Shown: piece by piece, positions 1 through 5,781 of the stretch
Position numbering within the stretch: the first letter of the stretch is position 1
Layout: each line of letters begins with the position of its first letter
Assembly (NCBI GenBank): GCA_964551735.1
Contig: CAZKEF010000028.1
Span: 18,011-82,010 of the forward strand
Origin: DAOUAT01 sp964551735
Lineage (GTDB): Bacteria; Chloroflexota; Anaerolineae; CG2-30-64-16
Direction of reading: 5' to 3'
DNA: 64,000 bases
Translations under genes and position numbers: made by a program
The notes under the pieces: model-generated
Seen by the model: the letters and a program-made list of their open reading frames with translations, nothing else
What the model was told of the DNA's origin: nothing
Database searches by the model: none

Positions 1-1
1 G

Positions 2-271
2 GCCATGGTCGAGGACCTGGCGCTGCGGTCAGTGAAGGAACGCCTGGCGCGGTTGCTGCTGGCCGAAGCCGCGCGCACGCCGGCCTCCGGCGAGATCGCG
101 CGTTCCCAGATGGTGACCCAGGCGGAAATGGCCGCGCGCCTGGGGACCGTGCGCGAGATGATCGGCCGGGCGCTGCGAGAACTGGCGGATGATGGGGTGC
201 TCAAGCTGGATCGACACCGCATCGTGATCGTCGACCGTCAGAGGCTGACCAGGATCGCGGAAGGCCTGTGA
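2..271 (+). CDS. Crp/Fnr family transcriptional regulator, C-terminal part (truncated by window edge)
   Basis: The reading frame is open from the first bases of the window and stops at 269-271, so only the C-terminal DNA-binding part is visible. The segment VTQAEMAARLGTVREMIGRA followed by a wing ending in RIVIVDRQRL is the winged helix-turn-helix of Crp/Fnr proteins: a TQ-x-AxxLG helix, then a recognition helix with R and E, then a beta wing. The effector domain lies outside the window, so I cannot say whether it senses O2, NO or cAMP. Two identical operator-promoter arrangements just downstream (284-326 and 652-691), in front of iron-sulfur genes, make an anaerobic or nitrosative-stress regulator likely; that link is inference. 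Confidence 0.85.
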   Translation, partial: AMVEDLALRSVKERLARLLLAEAARTPASGEIARSQMVTQAEMAARLGTVREMIGRALRELADDGVLKLDRHRIVIVDRQRLTRIAEGL

Positions 272-283
272 GACCGATGGGCG

Positions 284-326
284 TGTGACAAAAGTCCCTG
301 ACAGTCGGCGGCAAGATGGGTATCCT
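284..326 (+). promoter_or_regulatory. Putative class II Crp/Fnr-type operator and promoter of the small ferredoxin gene
   Basis: TGTGACAAAAGTCCCTGACA at 284-303 contains the inverted repeat GAC-AAAA-GTC centred at 291.5. A -10-like TATCCT lies at 321-326 and no good -35 is visible. The centre is 29.5 bases before the -10, which puts it near -41.5 relative to the expected start, the position for an activator replacing the -35. The same arrangement recurs at 652-691. Confidence 0.55.
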
Positions 327-361
327 AAAGCTATGTCCAGTGATCTTGCCCTGGAGGCGGT

Positions 362-574
362 ATGATGACCGTTCAGGTCTTGCCCGAGATTGATCCGGCG
401 CTGTGCACAGGCTGCGGCGACTGTGTGACCGCCTGCAAACCGCATGCCCTGGCCATCCAGGGCGGTAAGGCCGTGCTGGCCCACCCAGAACGGTGCGAGT
501 ACGACGGCCAGTGTGAGCCGGTCTGCCCGGTCGGTGCGATCCAACTGCCTTACATGGTCGTCATGTTAGTTTGA
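362..574 (+). CDS. Small 2[4Fe-4S] ferredoxin-like protein
   Basis: This 70-residue protein carries two cysteine clusters: CTGCGDCVTAC at residues 15-25, and C-x5-CEPVCPVGA in the second half, the pattern of a bacterial-type ferredoxin domain, although the spacing in the second cluster is longer than the canonical CxxCxxC. It has no signal peptide and is expected to be a cytoplasmic electron carrier. GGAGG at 353-357 supports the ATG at 362 (ATGATG, so 365 is also possible). It lies between the Crp/Fnr gene and a zinc-ribbon gene, and its promoter shares an operator with the latter. Its electron partner is not visible. Confidence 0.8.
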   Translation: MMTVQVLPEIDPALCTGCGDCVTACKPHALAIQGGKAVLAHPERCEYDGQCEPVCPVGAIQLPYMVVMLV

Positions 575-601
575 TTTCCCACATGGCTGTCTGCCAGCGC
601 G

Positions 602-645
602 GGCCCGGTGTGCGGCGTCAGCCGCCTGCCGGGCCTGTTCTGTTT
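602..645 (+). terminator. Hairpin terminator after the small ferredoxin gene
   Basis: GGCCCGG at 602-608 pairs with CCGGGCC at 629-635, with an inner GCGGC/GCCGC stem and GTCA loop. A T-rich stretch (TGTTCTGTTT) follows. It separates the ferredoxin gene from the next promoter. Confidence 0.6.
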
Positions 646-651
646 AGGTGA

Positions 652-691
652 GACAAAAGTCCCTGACACGCTTTCCCGGTGCGGTTAGAAT
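652..691 (+). promoter_or_regulatory. Second copy of the GAC-AAAA-GTC operator with promoter, before the zinc-ribbon gene
   Basis: AGACAAAAGTCCCTGACA repeats the motif at 284-303 almost exactly, centred at 656.5. TAGAAT at 686-691 is the -10. The distance from centre to -10 (29.5) is identical to the first copy, which argues for a shared activator. Confidence 0.55.
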
Positions 692-763
692 AGGGAATAG
701 TCAATTCAGGCGACGGTCTTGCGCGTCGCCCGTTACACTTGTGTGAAAGCACACGAAGGGGAT

Positions 764-1009
764 ATGGCCGTGCTGAGCGCTCAGTATTGTCCCGGTTCCA
801 GCAGCCTGCGCAACAACATCACCCTCGATATCAAGACCTGCCCCGAGTGCGGGGCCGACGTCGAGCTATTCTCTATTGACCGCAAGGTTGCGTGTGATCA
901 GTGCGGGTTTGTGGTCTACAACAGCGTCATGTCATGCATTCTATGGTGTCGCTACGCAGAGAACTGCTTCGGCGCGGAGATGGTGAGCAAGTATCGAAAA
1001 GCCACGTAA
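764..1009 (+). CDS. Small zinc-ribbon protein with C-terminal CxxWCxxAxxCxG motif
   Basis: The 81-residue product has a CPECG...CDQCG pair typical of a zinc ribbon, followed by SCILWCRYAENCFG, a cysteine-rich helix that I recall from small conserved proteins and phosphohydrolase-like proteins next to redox and Fe-S genes in anaerobes. The start at 764 is preferred over 719 because GAAGGGG precedes it and the earlier 15 codons lack family character. It is probably co-transcribed with the 4Fe-4S protein at 1076. The function is unknown; metal or cluster binding is inferred from the cysteines. Confidence 0.7.
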   Translation: MAVLSAQYCPGSSSLRNNITLDIKTCPECGADVELFSIDRKVACDQCGFVVYNSVMSCILWCRYAENCFGAEMVSKYRKAT

Positions 1010-1020
1010 CGGCTGGTTGC

Positions 1021-1043
1021 AGCACCCTGAGCGTGCCGAAAGA
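1021..1043. repeat. Dispersed mini-repeat (CCCTGAGCGTGCCGAAAG type)
   Basis: The intergenic stretch CACCCTGAGCGTGCCGAAAG is the reverse-complement form of the CTTCGACGCGCTCAGGGTGC element seen at 46997-47020 and nested at about 18981-19004. Confidence 0.5.
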
Positions 1044-1075
1044 TGGCGTGGCAGGCTGATAGTTAGGAGCGAATA

Positions 1076-1867
1076 ATGGCAAAAGTCAGACGTCAAATCA
1101 TCACCATTGATGAAGAAAAGTGCGACGGCTGTGGCAATTGCGTGCCCGCATGTGTTGAGGGCGCGCTGCAGGTGATTAACGGCAAGGCGCGGTTGGTTAA
1201 AGAAAGCTATTGCGACGGCCTGGGCGCGTGCCTGGGCGATTGCCCGCAGGGCGCGCTGCACGTCACATCCCTGGAAGTCGAGGCGTATGATGAGCCGGCC
1301 GTGCTCGGCTACCTTCAGCAGACTGCGCCGGAGATGGTGGAACGGCATGTCGCGCATCTGCGGGAGCACGGGATAGAGTCCTCATACAGGCCGGCAGCCC
1401 GGCCCCAACCTGCGGCGATACCGCTTTGCCCCTCGGTGCAAGTGCGCGGCCGGGACGATGGACGAACGACGAAGGACGAGGATGCCCCCGATATCGGGCG
1501 CGTGCGATCGGAATTGCGCCAGTGGCCGGTGCAACTGCATCTGCTGCCGGTGCGCGCCCCGTTCTTCCACGGCGCTGATCTGACACTGATCGCGGATTGC
1601 GTGCCGTTTGCCAATCCCAACATGCACGCCGACTTCATCCGGGGTTCCGCCGTCGCCGTGGGGTGTCCCAAACTGGACGACGCACAGGCTTACATCGGCA
1701 AACTGACCCAGATCTTGCAGAACAACGAGATTCGCAGCGTGAAGGTGGCTTACATGGAAGTGCCCTGTTGTCGCGGCATGGTTTTCATCGCGCAGCAGGC
1801 GGTGGCGGCCAGCGGCAAGCAGATTCCGCTGGACATCGCGCTGGTCCCCATTAATGTCAACCCATGA
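1076..1867 (+). CDS. 4Fe-4S dicluster protein with a C-terminal conserved cysteine domain
   Basis: Residues 1-60 form a ferredoxin-type domain with CDGCGNCVPAC and a second cluster YCDGLGACLGDCPQGAL. After a variable linker, the C-terminal half (about residues 140-263) contains ADCVPFANP, VGCPKLDDAQ and MEVPCCRGM, each with conserved cysteines. This two-part architecture is known from Fe-S proteins encoded beside Crp/Fnr and Hcp genes in anaerobes; a role in electron transfer during nitrosative or redox stress is inference. TAGGAG sits 9 bases before the ATG. The linker contains a GACGAACGACGAAGGACGAG mini-repeat translated in frame (RDDGRTTKDED), so its sequence is not family-typical. Confidence 0.8.
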   Translation: MAKVRRQIITIDEEKCDGCGNCVPACVEGALQVINGKARLVKESYCDGLGACLGDCPQGALHVTSLEVEAYDEPAVLGYLQQTAPEMVERHVAHLREHGIESSYRPAARPQPAAIPLCPSVQVRGRDDGRTTKDEDAPDIGRVRSELRQWPVQLHLLPVRAPFFHGADLTLIADCVPFANPNMHADFIRGSAVAVGCPKLDDAQAYIGKLTQILQNNEIRSVKVAYMEVPCCRGMVFIAQQAVAASGKQIPLDIALVPINVNP

Positions 1868-1876
1868 TTTGCTGAA

Positions 1877-1928
1877 TGTGCTGTACTGCACAAAGCGACT
1901 TGCCACAATTGCGATCCCGCGGTAAACT
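1877..1928 (+). promoter_or_regulatory. nrfH promoter with upstream palindrome
   Basis: TTGCCA (1900-1905), a 17-base spacer and TAAACT (1923-1928) form a plausible sigma-70 promoter. Directly upstream is the perfect inverted repeat TGTGCTGTACTGCACA (1877-1892), a Crp/Fnr-shaped site with TGTGC rather than TGTGA half-sites. Confidence 0.45.
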
Positions 1929-2017
1929 GAAGCCATCTGGCCGCCGGGTGTGGGCGCTGAGCGGCCGGCCGGCTTCGTGGTTCCGTTGATCATCACTGAG
2001 TCAAGGAGGATTCCTGC

Positions 2018-2515
2018 ATGCAGAATGCCCCCCCTGTCCCGAAGGCGTCTGCACGGTTGCTGAGCGCCTTCCCGCTTTGGATTTGGTTAGCGCTGGCCGG
2101 CCTGTTCGGCGGCGCCGCTGGCCTGGGCGGCTTCACCTTCACCTACGCCCAGGGTTTTTCGTACCTCTCCAACGACCCGCAGGCGTGCGTGAACTGCCAC
2201 ATCATGCGCGAGCAGTTCGATGGGTGGGCGCGCGGCTCCCACCATGCCGTCGCCGTCTGCAATGACTGCCATGCGCCGCACGACAACATCATCCACAAGC
2301 ATTACATCAAGGGCGTGAACGGCGTCAGGCATAGCTATGCTTTCACCACCGGCAACCACCCTGAGCCGATCCGCATCACCGAGCTCAACCGGGAAGTGAC
2401 GGAGCATGCCTGCCTGTATTGTCATGGCGACCTCACCCAGGCCATGAACTACGCCCACACAGACGAACCCACCGACTGCCTGACCTGTCACGAGGGCGTC
2501 GGACACGACCATTAG
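2018..2515 (+). CDS. nrfH: Cytochrome c nitrite reductase small subunit NrfH
   Basis: This 165-residue protein has one N-terminal membrane anchor (about residues 20-45) and four CxxCH haem-binding motifs (CVNCH, CNDCH, CLYCH, CLTCH). The first is followed by IM, the CxxCHxM feature of NrfH. NrfH is a tetrahaem quinol dehydrogenase that feeds electrons from menaquinol to NrfA outside the cytoplasmic membrane. CAAGGAGG lies before the ATG. The gene is followed 40 bases later by nrfA, so the two form an operon. All expected motifs are intact. Confidence 0.96.
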   Translation: MQNAPPVPKASARLLSAFPLWIWLALAGLFGGAAGLGGFTFTYAQGFSYLSNDPQACVNCHIMREQFDGWARGSHHAVAVCNDCHAPHDNIIHKHYIKGVNGVRHSYAFTTGNHPEPIRITELNREVTEHACLYCHGDLTQAMNYAHTDEPTDCLTCHEGVGHDH

Positions 2516-2555
2516 TAGGGGCAGGTCTTGCATCTGCCCAGAGGAGGAGACCCCC

Positions 2556-3863
2556 ATGACATCATCCCAACCCAAGTCCCCTTCCCGCCGCGGCTGGCTT
2601 TGGATCGCGCTGGCTTTCGTCGCTGGCCTGGTCATCATGGCCGCTGTCGCATTCTTGCTGACCAACATCCAGACCCGCAAGAGCGAGGCGGTCGAGTTCC
2701 CCTTGAAAACGGTCGAGATCGCAGCGGATGAACTTGACCCGGCCGTCTGGGGCCAGAACTTCCCGCGCCAATACGATTCGTTTAAGAAGACCGAGATTGA
2801 TGGCAACAAGACCCCTTATGGTGGCTCAGACCCCTACGACAAGCTGGAAGCGTATCCCATCCTGAAGCGTGTCTGGGCCGGCTACGCGTTCAGTGTAGAC
2901 TACCGGGAGGAACGCGGCCACTATTATGCGTTGATCGATCAGAAAGAGACCAAGCGCCAGGAAGCGGTGCAGCAGCCGGGGGCCTGCGCCAACTGTCATA
3001 CAGCCAACGCGCCGCAGGTTATCGCAGCGATAGGCTGGGAAACGTTCAATAAGACGCCGTATAAGGAGCTGCAAGACCAGTTCCACTTGGGGTCCTCCTG
3101 CGCCGATTGCCATGACCCGGACACCATGGAACTGCGGATCACGCGCCAGGCCTTCAAGAACGCGATGGAGCAACGTGGGGTTGATCTGAGCCAGGCCACC
3201 CGCCAGGAGATGCGCACTTACGTCTGCGCGCAGTGCCACGTCGAATACTACTTCAAGGGCGATAACAAGATCCTGACCTTCCCCTGGAGCACCGGTACGC
3301 AGATCGAGAACATCCAGGAACATTACGATGCCTACGACTTCAAGGACTGGACCCACAAAGAGACCGGCGCGCCGATGCTGAAGATGCAGCACCCTGAGTA
3401 TGAGATGTACACCACCAGCCTGCATTATCGCTCGGGCGTCGCCTGCGCCGACTGCCACATGCCCTACGTGCGCGAAGGCGCGGTGAAGGTCTCGGATCAT
3501 TGGCTGCGCAGCCCGCTGGACAACGTCAGCCAGGCGTGCGGCACCTGTCACAAACAGGACGAGCAGGCGTTGAAGGATCGCATCACCATCATCCAGAACA
3601 ATACGGCCAGCCTGCTGCGCAACACCGAAGTGGCGTTGGGCGAGGCGATGGATGCCATGGTGGCCGCGCTCGCGGCCGGCGCGACCGATGAGCAACTCGC
3701 AGAGCCACGACAACTCCACCGCTATGCTTCCATGCGCTACGATTTCGTGATGTCGGAGAACAGCACCGGCTTCCACAGCCCCCAGGAAGCTGCTCGTGTG
3801 CTGGCCAACGCCGTGGACATGGCCCGTCAGGCGCAGCTCATGGCGGAAAGGCTCACAAAGTAA
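2556..3863 (+). CDS. nrfA: Ammonia-forming cytochrome c nitrite reductase catalytic subunit NrfA
   Basis: The 435-residue protein has an N-terminal signal anchor (about residues 10-35) and five haem motifs in order: CANCH, CADCH, CAQCH, CADCH, CGTCH. The VEYYF after haem 3, KMQHPEY and SLHYRSGV segments match NrfA calcium-site and active-site regions (Tyr, Gln, His). It reduces nitrite to ammonium with six electrons from NrfH. The first, catalytic haem is bound by CxxCH instead of the CxxCK of the E. coli enzyme, as in the minority NrfA type. GAGGAGG precedes the ATG. A strong terminator follows, so the operon is nrfHA only. Confidence 0.96.
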   Translation: MTSSQPKSPSRRGWLWIALAFVAGLVIMAAVAFLLTNIQTRKSEAVEFPLKTVEIAADELDPAVWGQNFPRQYDSFKKTEIDGNKTPYGGSDPYDKLEAYPILKRVWAGYAFSVDYREERGHYYALIDQKETKRQEAVQQPGACANCHTANAPQVIAAIGWETFNKTPYKELQDQFHLGSSCADCHDPDTMELRITRQAFKNAMEQRGVDLSQATRQEMRTYVCAQCHVEYYFKGDNKILTFPWSTGTQIENIQEHYDAYDFKDWTHKETGAPMLKMQHPEYEMYTTSLHYRSGVACADCHMPYVREGAVKVSDHWLRSPLDNVSQACGTCHKQDEQALKDRITIIQNNTASLLRNTEVALGEAMDAMVAALAAGATDEQLAEPRQLHRYASMRYDFVMSENSTGFHSPQEAARVLANAVDMARQAQLMAERLTK

Positions 3864-3889
3864 CGCTGTAACATTGAGCCAGCGCAGTC

Positions 3890-3928
3890 AAGAAACCTGG
3901 TTTCCCGTAGAAGCCAGGTTTCTTTTCT
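3890..3928 (+). terminator. Rho-independent terminator of nrfHA
   Basis: AAGAAACCTGG (3890-3900) pairs with CCAGGTTTCTT (3914-3924), 11 base pairs, followed by a T-rich tail. Confidence 0.9.
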
Positions 3929-4001
3929 TTGACTCTGCGTGATCCGGCGCTATACTTGGGATACTGAGTCATCCCACAACTTCTCAGGAAGGCAGGCAAC
4001 C

Positions 4002-5546
4002 ATGAGCTTCCCACGATCCAGCGGCATTCTGTGCCATCCGACCTCGTTTCCCAACCGGTTCGGCATCGGCGACCTGGGCAAGGGCGCGCACGACTTCGTT
4101 GACTGGCTGGCCGCGGCCAAACAGCAGCTTTGGCAGGTGCTGCCGCTCGGCCCCACCGGCTACGGCGACTCGCCCTATCAGTGCTTCTCAGCGTTTGCGG
4201 GCAACCCGTTGCTGATCAGTCCCGAAGGGCTGGTGCGTTCGGGGTTGCTGCCGGCCGAAGCGCTCAACGACGTGCCGCCTTTCCCCGCGGATAAGGTGGA
4301 TTTCGGTTGGGTGATCCCTTACAAGCAGGGTCTCTTGCGGTGCAGCTACGCGCACTTCACGGCGGCCGCGACCGATGCGCAGCGGCGCAGTTTCGCCTGG
4401 TTCCAGGAGGGTAACGCGGACTGGTTGGCCGATTTCGTGCTCTTTATGGCCGTCAAGGCCCATTTCGGCGGCGGGAGCTGGCACGCCTGGCCGTTGGATA
4501 TCCGTCTGCGCCGGCCGGAGGCGATGGCGCATTATCGCGCGCTGTTGGCGGACGAGGTCGAGTACCAGGCGTTCCTGCAATGGGCGTTTTTCGAGCAGTG
4601 GGAGGCGCTGAAGAAGTACGTGGCCGAAAAAGGCATCCAGATCATCGGCGATATCCCCATCTTCGTGGCGGAAGACAGCGCCGACGTCTGGGCCAACCCG
4701 GAGCAGTTCAAGCTGGACGCGGAGGGCAACCCTATCGTGGTCGCCGGCGTGCCGCCGGATCTCTTCTCGGCCACCGGGCAGCGCTGGGGCAACCCCCATT
4801 ACAACTGGGAACGGATGTTGGCCGACGGCTTTCAGTGGTGGATCGGCCGCGTGCGCCAGACGCTGCGCTTTGTGGACGTCGTGCGGGTGGATCACTTCCG
4901 CGGGTTCGAGGCGTCATGGGAGATCCCGGCTACCGAGCCGACAGCGGTCAAGGGCAAGTGGGCCAAGGCGCCCGGCGTCGAGCTGTTCATGGCCATCGAG
5001 AAGGCGTTGGGCGTGCTGCCCATCATCGCCGAGGACTTGGGCATCATCACGCCCGAAGTGGACGCGCTGCGGCTGCGGTTCAACTTCCCCGGCATGAAGG
5101 TGTTGCAGTTCGCGTTCGGCATGGAAAACAACCCGCAATACCTGCCGCACAACTTCGAGCGCGATTCCATCGTCTATCCCGGCACGCACGACAACAACAC
5201 CACTGTGGGCTACTGGCACGAGGCCGAGCGCACCGAGATCGAGCGACACAACATCCGGCGCTACACCGGCACCGATGCCCACGACATCGCCTGGGACTTC
5301 ATCCGCTTGGCGTGGGGCTCGCCAGCCAACCAGGCCATCGCTACGCTGCAAGACATCTTCAGCCTGGGTGCAGAGGCGCGCATGAACTTCCCCAGCACCA
5401 GCAGCGGCAATTGGCAGTGGCGCTACACCGCCGACATGCTCACCCCCGCGCTGGCCGCGCGGCTGGGGGACCTGACAGACGTGTACGAGCGGGTGAAGCA
5501 GGTGGAGAAGCCCAAAGCGGCGTGGTGGCAGAAGGCTGATCAGTAG
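4002..5546 (+). CDS. malQ: 4-alpha-glucanotransferase (amylomaltase)
   Basis: This 514-residue cytoplasmic GH77 enzyme transfers 1,4-alpha-glucan segments between maltodextrins, in glycogen or maltodextrin turnover. Visible signatures are GILCHPTSFPNRFGIGDLG at the N-terminus, VLPLGPTGYGDSPYQ, RVDHFRGFEASW (nucleophile Asp near residue 295), IIAEDLGIITPEV (acid/base Glu near 342) and YPGTHDNNTTVGYW (Asp near 395). Length and motif order are normal for the family. The start at 4002 follows AGGAAGG; an upstream extension to 3939 would lack family sequence and overlap the terminator region. It has no functional link to nrfHA; a terminator separates them. Confidence 0.97.
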   Translation: MSFPRSSGILCHPTSFPNRFGIGDLGKGAHDFVDWLAAAKQQLWQVLPLGPTGYGDSPYQCFSAFAGNPLLISPEGLVRSGLLPAEALNDVPPFPADKVDFGWVIPYKQGLLRCSYAHFTAAATDAQRRSFAWFQEGNADWLADFVLFMAVKAHFGGGSWHAWPLDIRLRRPEAMAHYRALLADEVEYQAFLQWAFFEQWEALKKYVAEKGIQIIGDIPIFVAEDSADVWANPEQFKLDAEGNPIVVAGVPPDLFSATGQRWGNPHYNWERMLADGFQWWIGRVRQTLRFVDVVRVDHFRGFEASWEIPATEPTAVKGKWAKAPGVELFMAIEKALGVLPIIAEDLGIITPEVDALRLRFNFPGMKVLQFAFGMENNPQYLPHNFERDSIVYPGTHDNNTTVGYWHEAERTEIERHNIRRYTGTDAHDIAWDFIRLAWGSPANQAIATLQDIFSLGAEARMNFPSTSSGNWQWRYTADMLTPALAARLGDLTDVYERVKQVEKPKAAWWQKADQ

Positions 5547-5577
5547 GGGACAGGGGTCAGGCATCAGGGGTTCAGGG
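5547..5577. repeat. GGGTCAGG-type mini-repeat tract
   Basis: The stop codon of malQ is followed by GGGGACAGGGGTCAGGCATC and further CAGGGGTTCAGGGG. The same motif, in reverse orientation, occurs inside the DUF2723 gene (7235-7280) and in the gap at 61341-61500. Confidence 0.6.
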
Positions 5578-5609
5578 GAGGCCGGGGTTTCTTGTGTAAC
5601 CCCGGCCTC
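5578..5609. terminator. Strong hairpin after malQ
   Basis: GAGGCCGGGGTT (5578-5589) pairs perfectly with AACCCCGGCCTC (5598-5609). There is no long T tract, so it may be a bidirectional hairpin between convergent genes. The remaining stretch to 5781 shows no gene. Confidence 0.65.
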
Positions 5610-5781
5610 TGCATTCGCTGGCAGATTCCAATCATGAGGGATTTCGATCATGCAACGCCGGCCGTTGCGCCATCATCGCTGTGATATTTCGTCTCAGGCC
5701 TACCTGTTAATCGACCACTCTGTCGCGCGCTGGAATGGGACACGCAGCGCGCCGCCGGTTCATGCCCATGAACTGCATCAC

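Noticed and set aside
5610..5781. Possible small gene between malQ and the DUF2723 gene
   Set aside because: The open frame starting at 5650 continues antisense through the DUF2723 gene and has no ribosome-binding site with family content.
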